DNA of 64,000 nt from Anaerolineales bacterium (lineage in GTDB: Bacteria > Chloroflexota > Anaerolineae > 4572-78 > J111), in assembly GCA_015075185.1 (NCBI GenBank), contig JABTUW010000003.1, positions 124,001 through 188,000 on the forward strand. The letters are read 5' to 3'. The first letter of the stretch is position 1, and each line of letters opens with the position of its first letter. The notes under the pieces are model-generated. The model had not been told where the DNA came from and searched no databases. It worked only from the letters and a program-made list of their open reading frames with translations. A program made the translations under genes and the position numbers. Positions 36,122 through 45,221 of the stretch are shown here, piece after piece.

Positions 36122-36143
36122 TTTTCAAATTGTTTTTCTTTAT
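36122..36143 (+). promoter_or_regulatory. Late motif copy 2 before portal
   Basis: TTTTCAA-ATTG-TTTTT followed by CTTTAT; 10 bases before the portal start. Spacing is one base longer than in the other copies; the end also resembles the early motif GTTTTTCTTT. Confidence 0.35.
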
Positions 36144-36152
36144 GCTTGATGT

Positions 36153-37868
36153 ATGGCACACGCGATTGATTACTCGACCCAGGTCGTTCCCCTGGAACTC
36201 TTTGCCGACAACCCGCTCCGCCTGGCTCCCGAAGATCACCCCAACGGCTACTGGAGCGAGACTCACGGCAATTATAACGCCTGGTGGGCGCACTATAAAG
36301 GCTATTCTCTCAACCGGAAAGCAAACGGGTTAGATGTCTACCCGGTCAAGCTGAACATCGTTCGTCCGGCCGTGATCAATCACGCTGCTTTGTTACTCGG
36401 CCAGTTTACGGATCGAATTGTCCGCTTCGGTCTCTCGAACGCCTACGGAGTGGAGCAGGCGCTGGGTGAGGAAATCACCCGTGACCTGAATATGACCTGG
36501 CACCTCAATGGCGGCGATGCGCTGCTGTTAGAGCAAGCCCTGTATCAGCAAATTTTCGGCGGGATGTACTGGAACGTGGCCTGGCATCCGACCCGTAAAC
36601 GCTGGCCCATTCGCTACTTCAGTGTGGACCCGCGCGCCTGCTTCCCGGTTTGGGATGCCAACGACTACAACCGGCTGGTGGCGATTGATGTCATTCATCA
36701 GGTCCCCCGGCCAACCGCCATCGCCCGCTACCGGGTGCAGCCATCGCCTTTTGGGCAAACCGAACGGGAATTTTGCACGATCAAGGAACACTGGGACGAG
36801 AACGAGTACGAGATTACCGTAGATGGGGAGATTGGCAGTTGGCCGGATGGGGCCAAGATGAGCGGCCCGAATCCTTTTCTCGACCCGGTGTTAGGGGTCA
36901 AGGTCATCCCCTACGTCTACGCCCCCCGGATCAGAGTGGGCGAGTTTGAAGGCGAGAGCCTGGTTCCCGGCCTTGTCGGGGGGATGAAAGAGCTGAACAA
37001 CAACCTGGCCCACTTGAACGAGGGCCTGGCCGACGCCATGCACCAACAGCCCTGGATCAAGGGCCGGCCCAAAGGGGCCGCCGGCTTCGACCAGCCGCGC
37101 AATTCGTGGATTGACCTGGGGATGGGCCAGGTCGGCAGCGGGATCGCGCCGGAAGTGGGCCGGCTGGAAGGTGCGGACCTGACCGAACCCATGATTGACC
37201 TGGTGGCTAACAAGCTGCCGGAGTTGATCCGCGAGCACTCGAACATGCCCAACGTGGGCTACGGCCGGACCGATGCCAGTGTGAGGAGCGCGCTAACGCT
37301 CCACTATATGATGTGGCCGGCGACGAACGTGGGTCTGCACTACCGGCTCAATGCTTCGCTGGCACTGAAGCAGATCGGCTACCTGACCTACGTCATGGCC
37401 GTCTCCAAGCGCAAGCTGGGCGAGAGCATCAATGCAGTGGAGAGCATCGGCTTCAACGCCAGCGATAAGCACATTGAGGCCATTCTGATGGGCCATAAAA
37501 CCCACTGGCCGCCAATGCTGCCACAAGACCGGACGGAGCTGGTCAACGAAATGGTCCAGCGGATTGCCGCCCAGCTTATCAGCCGTGAGACGGCAATCCG
37601 CCGGCTCGATGGCGCGGACGAACTGAAAGAGGAGCTGGAGCGCATCGAGGAGGACATCCAGGCCGAGCAGGACCGGCAGATGGAAATGGCCGAACAGCAA
37701 GGCGAGATGACTGACGAGCAGGCTGACAAGGACATGGACCGCTCGATGCAGCAGGCCGAGCACAAGAACAAGCTCGACATGCAGCGTGATAAAGCCAAGC
37801 CCCGACCGAAAGATCGCACCAACAACGCCCAGGCCAAAGGCGGCCGGGCCAAAAATAATGGCAAATAA
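36153..37868 (+). CDS. Portal protein
   Basis: 571 residues. Large helical/beta protein with LNGGDALLLEQALYQQIFGG, a hinge region ESLVPGLVGGMKELNNNLAH and the IREHSNMPNVGYGRTDASVR segment, then a long charged helical tail (ELERIEEDIQAEQDRQMEMA). Size, tail and place before scaffold and capsid genes fit an SPP1 gp6-like portal, the DNA entry ring of the head. No clear ribosome site precedes ATG 36153. Confidence 0.8.
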   Translation: MAHAIDYSTQVVPLELFADNPLRLAPEDHPNGYWSETHGNYNAWWAHYKGYSLNRKANGLDVYPVKLNIVRPAVINHAALLLGQFTDRIVRFGLSNAYGVEQALGEEITRDLNMTWHLNGGDALLLEQALYQQIFGGMYWNVAWHPTRKRWPIRYFSVDPRACFPVWDANDYNRLVAIDVIHQVPRPTAIARYRVQPSPFGQTEREFCTIKEHWDENEYEITVDGEIGSWPDGAKMSGPNPFLDPVLGVKVIPYVYAPRIRVGEFEGESLVPGLVGGMKELNNNLAHLNEGLADAMHQQPWIKGRPKGAAGFDQPRNSWIDLGMGQVGSGIAPEVGRLEGADLTEPMIDLVANKLPELIREHSNMPNVGYGRTDASVRSALTLHYMMWPATNVGLHYRLNASLALKQIGYLTYVMAVSKRKLGESINAVESIGFNASDKHIEAILMGHKTHWPPMLPQDRTELVNEMVQRIAAQLISRETAIRRLDGADELKEELERIEEDIQAEQDRQMEMAEQQGEMTDEQADKDMDRSMQQAEHKNKLDMQRDKAKPRPKDRTNNAQAKGGRAKNNGK

Positions 37869-37891
37869 TTTACTAAGGAGTTACTTATCCA

Positions 37892-38581
37892 ATGCCCGAC
37901 AATGACAACACCCAAAACCTGGACTTGTCCCAACTGACCGAGAAGCTGACCCAGCTCACGGCCCAACTCGAACAGGCCAAAACGACGATCCAGCAGCGCG
38001 ACGACAAGATCAAGGAACTTGAAGGCGCGACCGGCGGCTTCAAAACCGCTAACGGCCAGCTCACCAGCAAAGTGACCGACCTGGAGGCCAAACTCGCCGC
38101 GGCGACCCAAACGATTGATGCCCAGATCGGCGAACTGACCAACTGGACGACCAAGTTCGACCAGCTCAACCAGGCCCACACGACCGTGACCGGCGCCAAG
38201 GCTGGTATCGAGCAGGAGCTGGGACTGTTCAAATTGATCGCCGAGGAACCCAAGTATCACGGCCTGATCGGTGTCGTCGGCGACATCAAAACCGACTCCG
38301 ACCCGGCCAAGCAGAAAGAAATCCTTGACCGGCTGGCCGGCAAGTTCCAGGCGACGGCCAACCAGACCCTGGATGCCTTCCGCGCCGGCGCGACGACTCC
38401 AACCGGGACCGTGCCGGGCGCTCAGCCAGGCGGCAGCCTGCCGACCGACGCTAAAGCAGCCTTTGCCGAATACCAGAGTTTACTCAATTCGACCGACCAG
38501 GCTTCAATGAGCCGGCGCGCCGCTTTGTACGAAGTGATCACCAACGCGCAGTTTGGCGACAGCGCAAAACAGCAAAACTAA
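37892..38581 (+). CDS. Capsid scaffold protein
   Basis: 229 residues, AAGGAG before ATG 37892. Long coiled coil (residues 10-110: LTQLTAQLEQAKTTIQQRDD and on), then a helix-rich part and a G/P/T linker. Place between portal and major capsid protein and the coiled-coil make-up are those of siphophage scaffolds. Confidence 0.78.
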   Translation: MPDNDNTQNLDLSQLTEKLTQLTAQLEQAKTTIQQRDDKIKELEGATGGFKTANGQLTSKVTDLEAKLAAATQTIDAQIGELTNWTTKFDQLNQAHTTVTGAKAGIEQELGLFKLIAEEPKYHGLIGVVGDIKTDSDPAKQKEILDRLAGKFQATANQTLDAFRAGATTPTGTVPGAQPGGSLPTDAKAAFAEYQSLLNSTDQASMSRRAALYEVITNAQFGDSAKQQN

Positions 38582-38583
38582 AA

Positions 38584-38599
38584 TTCCCCAATTGGGGAA
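38584..38599. repeat. Palindrome R1, copy between scaffold and capsid
   Basis: Perfect TTCCCCAATTGGGGAA. The following 100 bases hold a CCCCTCCGGGG hairpin and AGAAGGAG before the capsid start. Confidence 0.8.
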
Positions 38600-38705
38600 A
38601 AGCCTTTTTGAAGTTCGCTCCCACAAACCCGCCCGAAAGGGCCAAACCCAACTTTATCCCCCTCCGGGGATACAGAAGCTTATTTTTTAGAAGGAGCAAA
38701 CTTCA

Positions 38706-40151
38706 ATGCCTACCAGTTTAACCAATCCGTTTGGCCTGACGAACGCGCTTGATGCGTCCACCGGGCCAGGGGCTTACTCCGATAATATGTGGTATCGGTG
38801 GGAGTCCCTCAAAAATCCAGCGATCCAGCTTGCTTTGCAGGAACGCTATCGCACCAACAGCCTCTACCGCGCCCTGGTGGCCACGACCGTGGTCATGCGC
38901 AACCCCAACGGCTCGATCCCTGAGAGCATGACCGTTAAGGGCGTGTTCGATATGGAGCCGGGCGGGATCGAACCCATCGGGATGCGCCAAATCTGGCTCA
39001 AATCAAATTATACCGACGCCTTCAGCCAGTCCATTCGCTTCCAGCACTATGGCGATAAGGTCACGGCCCACAAGTACGATTCAGCCGTGCAAGCCTACCT
39101 TTATCGTGGCCAGGCTGGCCTGATCCCGATGGCCCGGACCATGCTCGGCCAGTCCGTCACCGTCAACCTGGACATCCAGAGCCGCAATGCTTACCTGTCC
39201 GGCCCCCGCGTCCACTTCTCCGACCCGGCCAATGTGAGCAGCTTCGCCGACATCAGCCAGGGCGCAGCTACGCCCGTAGGCGTCTACAACCTGGTCGAGA
39301 ACCGCGACATCTGGATGGACCTGACCTATGAAGATGTGCCGATGGCCTCCAGCCCGCTGGGTAACAGCGTCGGGACTTTGCTGTGCGTGACCACGCCTTC
39401 CGTGATCCGCGAGATCATCGAGCAGGTCCGCGCAATTGGCGGCCAGTGGATTGATGTGGTCAAATACGCCAACCCTGAAATGGCCCTGCGTTATGAAGTC
39501 GGTTCGTTTGATAACGTCCGCTTCGTGGCCGCTCGGCGCAACGTCCTGTGGAACTGCGGGACCATCGTCGCTCAAATGGCGACCGCCGAAGCCTACAATG
39601 CCGCCGACGGCGCGACCGCGCAACTGGTGGACGGGGTGTATCAAGTTGGCCAGCCGGCTCAAACCGGGGTCAAGAACTACGTCGAACTGTCCGCCCTTGG
39701 CGCCGGCACCATTGCCGATTTCAAGGTCAACGATATGGTCACCATCCACACCCGCAGCTTCGCCCAGGCTCCCGCCGACGGCAAAGGCGTCTTGAACGGC
39801 GTGGACTACCGCGAAGGCACGGCCAAACTGCGCCGGATCGTCGAGATTGACGTAGCCAACAGCCGCATCAGCTTCGATAAGCCCTTGTTCTACGAGTTCC
39901 CGCAAGGCTCGTTTGTGACCAAGGCCGAGCACATTCACCCCTCGACCTACATCGCCGGCCCCGAAGGCGTCATCAACGCCGTGGCCGAGCCGATCAACTT
40001 TGTCGAGCCAAGCGCGATTGACGACCTGCAAGCCATCTGGCGGTTTGCCTGGGACGGTTACTATCAACAGCAAGTATACCGGCCTGAAGTATTCCGCACG
40101 ATGTTCTCTGCCGGTCGGACCCCGCGCTGGGGCGTAGGGGTTAATCCCTAA
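38706..40151 (+). CDS. Major capsid protein (N4-gp56-like, HK97 fold)
   Basis: 481 residues, AGAAGGAG before ATG 38706. MALRYEVGSFDNVRFVAARR is the signature of the N4-gp56-type capsid family; VTVNLDIQSRNAYLSGPRVH and VIREIIEQVRAIGG fit the same fold. An extra beta-rich insertion lies at about 305-400 (VDGVYQVGQPAQTG... FEYP-like strands). It builds the head shell. Confidence 0.88.
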   Translation: MPTSLTNPFGLTNALDASTGPGAYSDNMWYRWESLKNPAIQLALQERYRTNSLYRALVATTVVMRNPNGSIPESMTVKGVFDMEPGGIEPIGMRQIWLKSNYTDAFSQSIRFQHYGDKVTAHKYDSAVQAYLYRGQAGLIPMARTMLGQSVTVNLDIQSRNAYLSGPRVHFSDPANVSSFADISQGAATPVGVYNLVENRDIWMDLTYEDVPMASSPLGNSVGTLLCVTTPSVIREIIEQVRAIGGQWIDVVKYANPEMALRYEVGSFDNVRFVAARRNVLWNCGTIVAQMATAEAYNAADGATAQLVDGVYQVGQPAQTGVKNYVELSALGAGTIADFKVNDMVTIHTRSFAQAPADGKGVLNGVDYREGTAKLRRIVEIDVANSRISFDKPLFYEFPQGSFVTKAEHIHPSTYIAGPEGVINAVAEPINFVEPSAIDDLQAIWRFAWDGYYQQQVYRPEVFRTMFSAGRTPRWGVGVNP

Positions 40152-40198
40152 TCCCCCACACCCAAGGGGTGGGCTACGCACAGGGGATAGGAGGCCTT

Positions 40199-40858
40199 AT
40201 GGCAGTTAGGCGCTGGAAAGAGGTCGAACCGATCATCACCGCGCTTTTGAAGGATGAAATACCGGCGGGTTCTGAACGGACTCGCCGGTATGATCCGGAT
40301 GACCTGCGAACCTGGTGGAACAATGGCCAGGTCAGGCTGTCCACCATGAAGCCGCTGCACAAGCACCTGGTTTACACCGCCGACGACAACAAGAGCGGGA
40401 CCGAGGAGGTGCAGGTCGCGCTGCCGGAGGATTTCTATCGCCCGCGCCTGGTCGTCCTGCCTGATAAGCAGCAGCTTCCGCGCCTGGCGATTGAAGAAAA
40501 ATACTATAACCCGCAAGCCCAGGGCTATGCCATCTACGAGGAGAAGCTGCTCCTGCTGGGCGGCGTTAAGCCGCCTCACTGGCTCATGGCCTATGACGCC
40601 TACTACCCGGCGATTAAGTCGGGTGACTCGCGGGTCGAGATCCCGGTCTGGGCCGACGAAGCCTGCGCCCTGTATGTGGCCATGCAAGCCATCACCCGCG
40701 AAATGGCTGCCGATGCCCGGTATCGAAAGTTCATCGGCAAGCAGGACGCTGGCAACCCGCAGCAAAGCCCGTTCCTGCCGGTCGCCAAGTGGCTGGAGGA
40801 ACGCTTTAACGCCATCGTCGCCATGCACTCGGATGATGACCAGGACTTTCGCCAATGA
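40199..40858 (+). CDS. Head-tail connector (adaptor) protein, putative
   Basis: 219 residues from ATG 40199 with AGGAGG upstream. Helix-rich ends and a beta-rich middle (FYRPRLVVLPDKQQLPRLAI). Place directly after the capsid gene and overlap with the next gene (ATGA) suggest the head-completion adaptor. Function by position only. A partial R2-like repeat lies at 40149-40190. Confidence 0.6.
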   Translation: MAVRRWKEVEPIITALLKDEIPAGSERTRRYDPDDLRTWWNNGQVRLSTMKPLHKHLVYTADDNKSGTEEVQVALPEDFYRPRLVVLPDKQQLPRLAIEEKYYNPQAQGYAIYEEKLLLLGGVKPPHWLMAYDAYYPAIKSGDSRVEIPVWADEACALYVAMQAITREMAADARYRKFIGKQDAGNPQQSPFLPVAKWLEERFNAIVAMHSDDDQDFRQ

Positions 40859-41427
40859 ATAACCTGAGCATCAACTTGATGCAGACCGTCGTGGATATCA
40901 TCAAGGAGCAGCAGCAGGGGCTGAAGAAAACCGACCCGACCCGGCTGCGCCTGGTCGAGATCGGCCCCAAGAGCGAGGAGTTCGCCGACAGCGGCTTATC
41001 GTGCTACATCGCGCCGAATGATCCCGACGATCCGGACGGCTGGTGTGATGAAGAAATCACCGCGCCGGGCCGGCAATATAACGCCTACTCCGAGAAAACA
41101 ATGCTGGAGCTGGGCGGCGGCCACTACTTTAATCTGCGGTTTACGATCTTCTTCACCCTGTTCTACAACGACCTGGGCATCAGCCGGCAGAAAGCCTTTG
41201 AATCGAGCCGGGTCATGCTGGACCGCATCCAGCGGGCCATCTTCGAGGCCGGCCTGGTCCCCAACGGCCCCTTTGGCAAGCTCCAGCGGGGCGACGATCA
41301 CGGCTGCCACCTGGTCCGCTCGATGAACGCGGTCAAGAAACGCCGCTTGATCCCCTCCGGTAGCGAGGATGAAACCTTCTACCGGGGCAAGATGTGGCTG
41401 CAATTTGAAGCCTATATGGAGGGCTAA
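40855..41427 (+). CDS. Neck / tail-completion protein, putative
   Basis: 190 residues. FNLRFTIFFTLFYNDLGISR then AFESSRVMLDRIQRAIFEAG resemble tail-terminator or neck proteins of siphophages. Overlaps the adaptor gene by four bases. Function by position. Confidence 0.6.
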   Translation: MNNLSINLMQTVVDIIKEQQQGLKKTDPTRLRLVEIGPKSEEFADSGLSCYIAPNDPDDPDGWCDEEITAPGRQYNAYSEKTMLELGGGHYFNLRFTIFFTLFYNDLGISRQKAFESSRVMLDRIQRAIFEAGLVPNGPFGKLQRGDDHGCHLVRSMNAVKKRRLIPSGSEDETFYRGKMWLQFEAYMEG

Positions 41428-41428
41428 G

Positions 41429-42343
41429 ATGGAGTCTCAACTCCGTGCCAGTCTCTACAAACAATTACCGGGCGACCGCAAGGTTGCTTTTAACCCCATC
41501 GAACCGGAACCGTTCGACCTGGTGGATTTGACCCAGGACGTGACCAACTCGACCCGCATCTACCATTCACGGACGGGGTGTGTCCGCGAGGCCCTGGGCG
41601 GCGCGTCGCTGATCGTGGCCGACAGCCACAGCCTGGCCCAAGCGGTCCAGGCGGTTTTGCCGCGCTCCGTCGTGGTCGCTTTACCCTTTGCGCCGCTGTA
41701 CGTCACGCCGCCCCAGCCGAATCCGGAGGTCGTCGTCCCCCTGCGGGGACTCCGAAGCGTCGTCGGCCTGCTCAATCACACCGGCGAAATGGAGATGAAC
41801 AACCAGTACGCGCTGAAGCTGCTCAAGGCTTTGAAGCAGCCGCTCCTGGTCTACGGCCGGGAACTGCCCGGCATCGAGGGCGAGGTCAAGGAAGATTTCG
41901 GCGAGTTCGCCGCTTTGTGCGATATCGTCCTTTTGCCGAGCCTGCCCGGCGCGCTCAATTCGACGACGCTGCCCCTGGCCCTCATGGGCAGCCGCACGGC
42001 GCTGCTGGCCCACAACGCGCCCGGCTACGCCAGCCTGGCCGCCGCGACCGGGGTCCAGCTCCTGCCCAACGACCTGGCCGCCTGGCGGGCGCTGCTGGCC
42101 AACCTGGTCAGCCAGCCGGCCAAGCTCAAGGTGATGCAGGAGCGCAACCAGGCTTACGCGGTGCGCCAGAACCGGGGCAGTTATGCCCATCTGGCCCAGC
42201 TCGCCGGCCAATTTACCACGCCGCCGCCTCTGGCGAACGGAGATTGCGGCTGCGCCGAACGGCTGAAAGCGCCCACCCAACCCCGCCCTGAGTTCAATCG
42301 AAGGGGCGATCAAGATCAACCTACTATCGAAAAGGAGTCATAA
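41429..42343 (+). CDS. Glycosyltransferase-like protein (GT-B C-terminal half)
   Basis: 304 residues from ATG 41429, one base after the preceding stop. LNHTGEMEMNNQYALKLLKA and VLLPSLPGALNSTTLPLALM then LLAHNAPGYASLAAATGVQL follow the nucleotide-sugar-binding half of GT-B enzymes (a phrase like PS-x(5-6)-S-x-P-L-x-x-M and a G-Y-x-x-L end). There is no full N-terminal acceptor domain. Place between neck and tail tube genes is odd; it may modify virion proteins, or be a structural protein derived from such an enzyme. Confidence 0.5.
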   Translation: MESQLRASLYKQLPGDRKVAFNPIEPEPFDLVDLTQDVTNSTRIYHSRTGCVREALGGASLIVADSHSLAQAVQAVLPRSVVVALPFAPLYVTPPQPNPEVVVPLRGLRSVVGLLNHTGEMEMNNQYALKLLKALKQPLLVYGRELPGIEGEVKEDFGEFAALCDIVLLPSLPGALNSTTLPLALMGSRTALLAHNAPGYASLAAATGVQLLPNDLAAWRALLANLVSQPAKLKVMQERNQAYAVRQNRGSYAHLAQLAGQFTTPPPLANGDCGCAERLKAPTQPRPEFNRRGDQDQPTIEKES

Positions 42344-42346
42344 ACT

Positions 42347-43459
42347 ATGAGCATCACCTCTCAAGGCGGGGTTTTTGGTCTCGCCTTTCAGCTCAACGGT
42401 CTCAAGGGGCAAGCCGCCAGCGCCTCCTGGTATCGCTACAAAACACTGGCGGCCAATCTCGGCCCCATCGTCAACGAACAGATGAGCCGGCCCGAAATGG
42501 GCGGCAACAATAACCCGACCGGGCTGTACCTGTCCAGCGCCGGCTTCGGCGGCTCGGTCAGCCTGCAACCCCGCCTCGAAGGCGACTTCGGTTGGATTCT
42601 GCTGGCCGCTGCCGGCGGCGTGGCCAGCGTTCCCGACACACCCGGTTCCGGCGTCAACCAGCACACCTTCAGCCAGGCCCTGGCCGCGGCCGGCGGCTCT
42701 CGCTTCCTGCCCTTCTTCCAGGCCCGGCGCTTGATCCCCGGCCTGACCCCGGCCGATGCCGTGGGCGAGATCGGCATTGATTGTGTCCTGAGCGCCCTAT
42801 CCTTCTCCTTAGCCCCCGGCCAGCCGGTCCAGGCTGAGATGGCCATTCAAGGCCGCGAACCTCGTTTGAGCACGACCGGCGCGCCGGCCAGCGGTTGGAC
42901 CTGGAGCGATATCGCCGAGGATTTCGACAGCGTGCCGATGCCCATGAAAGCCGGTGGGGTGACCATCGCCGACTTGAACAGCAATAACCCCCTGCCTCTG
43001 ACGGCGGTCCGGGTCACGCTGCAAAACAACACGACCTCACCCGACGAGGAGATGATCATCGGCTCGTACTACGCCGAGGATTTCACGCCCAAAATGCGCA
43101 GCCTGACCTTTGAAGCGACCTACAAGTGGAAAGACGCCGAACTGTACCGCTACGCCTACAACGGCGGCGACCTGACCAGCGCGGTCATCAATCCCTGCCT
43201 GAGCTACAAGAACACGGTCCTGACCGTCGAATCGCCCTGCGACATTGACCCCGGCACGATTGACTTCCCCTGGAAGCTCCAGATCGTCGCGCCCAAGGTT
43301 CGCTGGCGCATGCAAGGCCCGCCCCAGTTGGCCGGCGATGAACTGGTCCAGCTTCAACTGGTTGGCACGGCCATCGAAGCGGACAGCGGCGATCCGGAAG
43401 ATTACTTCCAGTTCATCCTCGACAACGAAGTGGCCGGCTATGCCATCCCGGTTGCGTAA
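42347..43459 (+). CDS. Major tail (tube) protein
   Basis: 370 residues. SAGFGGSVSLQPRLEGDFGW, the VGEIGIDCVLSALSFSLAPG strand pair and the AVRVTLQNNT / MRSLTFEATYKW strands are typical of duplicated tail-tube folds. Sits before the chaperone pair and tape measure gene, the conserved order in siphophages. Confidence 0.78.
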   Translation: MSITSQGGVFGLAFQLNGLKGQAASASWYRYKTLAANLGPIVNEQMSRPEMGGNNNPTGLYLSSAGFGGSVSLQPRLEGDFGWILLAAAGGVASVPDTPGSGVNQHTFSQALAAAGGSRFLPFFQARRLIPGLTPADAVGEIGIDCVLSALSFSLAPGQPVQAEMAIQGREPRLSTTGAPASGWTWSDIAEDFDSVPMPMKAGGVTIADLNSNNPLPLTAVRVTLQNNTTSPDEEMIIGSYYAEDFTPKMRSLTFEATYKWKDAELYRYAYNGGDLTSAVINPCLSYKNTVLTVESPCDIDPGTIDFPWKLQIVAPKVRWRMQGPPQLAGDELVQLQLVGTAIEADSGDPEDYFQFILDNEVAGYAIPVA

Positions 43460-43601
43460 GGGCCTGGTTGGGCTGATCAAGTTCTATCACCGGATTTACA
43501 TCAATCTCTGGCTGCGCCGGCGCGGGTACCGGCCCGTTCCGGCGGTTGAGTACGTCCGGTTGATGGACGAGTCCTGCCGGCAGAAGAAAAACCCGGACTG
43601 A
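43440..43601 (+). CDS. 53-residue basic protein
   Basis: Starts inside the end of the tail tube gene (ATG 43440) in another frame. MPSRLRKGLVGLIKFYHRIY; amphipathic basic helix. Unknown; coding status moderate. Confidence 0.45.
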   Translation: MPSRLRKGLVGLIKFYHRIYINLWLRRRGYRPVPAVEYVRLMDESCRQKKNPD

Positions 43602-43606
43602 GACTT

Positions 43607-43653
43607 TTCCCCAATTGGGGAAAACAAGGGAGTAGCCAGGCTACTCCCTTGTT
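43607..43653. terminator. Palindrome R1 followed by a bidirectional terminator
   Basis: R1 TTCCCCAATTGGGGAA (43607-43622), then arms AACAAGGGAGTAGCC and GGCTACTCCCTTGTT (43623-43653). Placed between convergent genes, it can end transcription both ways. Confidence 0.8.
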
Positions 43654-44093
43654 AAATCTTTTTGCATCAGCAAAACCTCGCCGGCTGACAATGTTTGGCA
43701 AAGCCGGCCGTTTTCCATGCGGTAAAGACTTCCCTCTTGCGCCTGGTTCAAGTCCACATACAGCTTGAACACCCCCCGCGTTTCGGTGAAGTTCAGCTCG
43801 TAGCCCTTGCATCTTATTTCCAACACGGCCGCCATCAGCGGATCGTGTTTGTCGCCCATATCTTCCAGGTCCAGCTCGCGCTCCAACTTGAGAAAGTGGA
43901 TTCCTCCCTCAAGCGTGGTCCACAACCAGACCCGAATGGCCGCCATGTTCTCTATGAGTACCGGAATATCCTCGTCACCATCGGCAATGGCGGCAATCTC
44001 GTCCCAAGTAGGCTCTACCCCGGTTTCGTGCAGCTTGATCGCCGCCTTGACGATTTTTTCAATATCCTGATCGGTTAAATAGGCGCAAGACAT
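43641..44093 (-). CDS. Antisense-oriented accessory protein in the tail region, unknown
   Basis: 150 residues. ATG 44093 overlaps the stop of its upstream partner (TGATG). Acidic, helical N-terminal half, beta-rich C-terminal half (GYELNFTETRGVFKLYVDLN). No family. Opposite orientation within the late operon marks it as an insertion (moron). Confidence 0.6.
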   Translation of the reverse strand: MSCAYLTDQDIEKIVKAAIKLHETGVEPTWDEIAAIADGDEDIPVLIENMAAIRVWLWTTLEGGIHFLKLERELDLEDMGDKHDPLMAAVLEIRCKGYELNFTETRGVFKLYVDLNQAQEGSLYRMENGRLCQTLSAGEVLLMQKDLTRE

Positions 44094-44332
44094 CATTCCT
44101 CCTCGTCATCAGGGGCAGCATCAACCTGCGCCATCAGCTCGGCGATTTGACTACAGAGCTGGACCCATTCATCCCGCGGCGCTGCCGGTGGGTAAAGCGC
44201 CACCACCAGTTCGGTGACCTCATCTTGCAGCTTTTGCAGTAAATCCAGGTTGCCGCACTCGCCAACGGTTGCCTCCTCGTTAACCAACAGCCCATCTTCT
44301 TCGATTTGAAGTACCAGTTTATAGCGTGCCAT
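44093..44332 (-). CDS. Small accessory protein, unknown
   Basis: 79 residues, AAGGAG before ATG 44332. ARYKLVLQIEEDGLLVNEEA, then a leucine-rich helix and an acidic end. First gene of a two-gene unit with 43641-44093. Confidence 0.55.
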   Translation of the reverse strand: MARYKLVLQIEEDGLLVNEEATVGECGNLDLLQKLQDEVTELVVALYPPAAPRDEWVQLCSQIAELMAQVDAAPDDEEE

Positions 44333-44349
44333 ACAATTTTGCTCCTTAA

Positions 44350-44370
44350 TTTTCAACTGTTTTTAGATTA
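44350..44370 (+). promoter_or_regulatory. Late motif copy 3
   Basis: TTTTCAA-CTG-TTTTT followed by AGATTA, 46 bases before the tail chaperone gene. Confidence 0.4.
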
Positions 44371-44415
44371 GGGTAAGGGTAAATTTTTATTCTATTTCCT
44401 GAAAGGATTTGCCCA

Positions 44416-44910
44416 ATGCCCAAGTTAATCACCCCGACCGAAAAAGAGTTCAGTTTAACCGTAGACTCCAACTACGCTGAGCGCCAGGTCACCAGCGACG
44501 ATCCCATCGTCGTTAAGTTCAAACAGGCCACCGAGGCCACCAATCTGCGCCGGCAGGAGTACCTGGCCCGGCCGATCAAACGCATGTGGGAAAAAGACAA
44601 CGACGGCGGCGACCAGTACCGCGAGGAGTTCCAACTGACTTCCTTCGGCAAACGTATGGCCGTGGACGTGTTCCTGACCATGACGAGCTGCAACATCACC
44701 GACGAAGCGGGCCGGCCCGTGTTCACCGGCAAAGAACAGACCTTCGAGGTGTTTTTAGCCAAGTGGGGCCGCTTATGGTCCGAGTGGGCCGAGACGATCT
44801 ACGGCGCGTGCCTCAAGGTCAATCCCTCCTGGGGTTTCGGCGGGATTGACGAAAATGAGGACGACGAGGCGCTGACGCTGGGGGAAGAAGATGCCGGCGT
44901 GGCGGCTTAA
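44416..44910 (+). CDS. Tail assembly chaperone, upstream frame
   Basis: 164 residues, AAAGGA before ATG 44416. Helical protein with acidic end (ENEDDEALTLGEEDAGVAA). Place between tail tube and tape measure and the second overlapping frame mark it as the G-type chaperone. Near codon 155 the mRNA reads CTG GGG GAA GAA, a five-G run where a -1 shift would enter the next frame. Confidence 0.7.
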   Translation: MPKLITPTEKEFSLTVDSNYAERQVTSDDPIVVKFKQATEATNLRRQEYLARPIKRMWEKDNDGGDQYREEFQLTSFGKRMAVDVFLTMTSCNITDEAGRPVFTGKEQTFEVFLAKWGRLWSEWAETIYGACLKVNPSWGFGGIDENEDDEALTLGEEDAGVAA

Positions 44911-44936
44911 TTATCCACGCGGAATTTAACCAACAA

Positions 44937-45221
44937 TTGAGAGAATTTCGGGACCAGGTGAAGGCCCTGGAGCGCACCACCGATCCGGCGGTGCGCCAGG
45001 GCCTGCCGGTCCCGTATGAAATCATCCTGTACTACGAGTGCGAGCGGCGTCACTGTCTGCCCTTCCCCGGCAGCCTGATGGACCAGCCCCACATCCTGCT
45101 GTTGTGCTTCCGGATCATCGAGGATGAAGCGGCCCAGGCCGAAGCCGAACGGCGCAAGCTGGCCGAGATCAACCGCCAGGCGCAGGAAGCGTTCGCCAAG
45201 GCTAACGCGGTCCAGAATTGA
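44937..45221 (+). CDS. Tail assembly chaperone, downstream frame (probable -1 frameshift product)
   Basis: 94 residues if it starts at TTG 44937, but there is no good ribosome site and the same frame is open back through the five-G run at 44880-44884. The likely product is a fusion of about 155 residues of the upstream protein and ~113 of this frame (REFRDQVKALERTT ... RRKLAEINRQAQEAFAKA), the GT-type arrangement. It should bind and protect the tape measure protein during tail assembly. Confidence 0.65.
   Translation: MREFRDQVKALERTTDPAVRQGLPVPYEIILYYECERRHCLPFPGSLMDQPHILLLCFRIIEDEAAQAEAERRKLAEINRQAQEAFAKANAVQN

Noticed and set aside
36153..37868. In-frame UAG readthrough of late genes by the tRNA-like element
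   Set aside because: No late gene shows an internal UAG; extensions past the UAG stops of terminase and tape measure end within a few codons.
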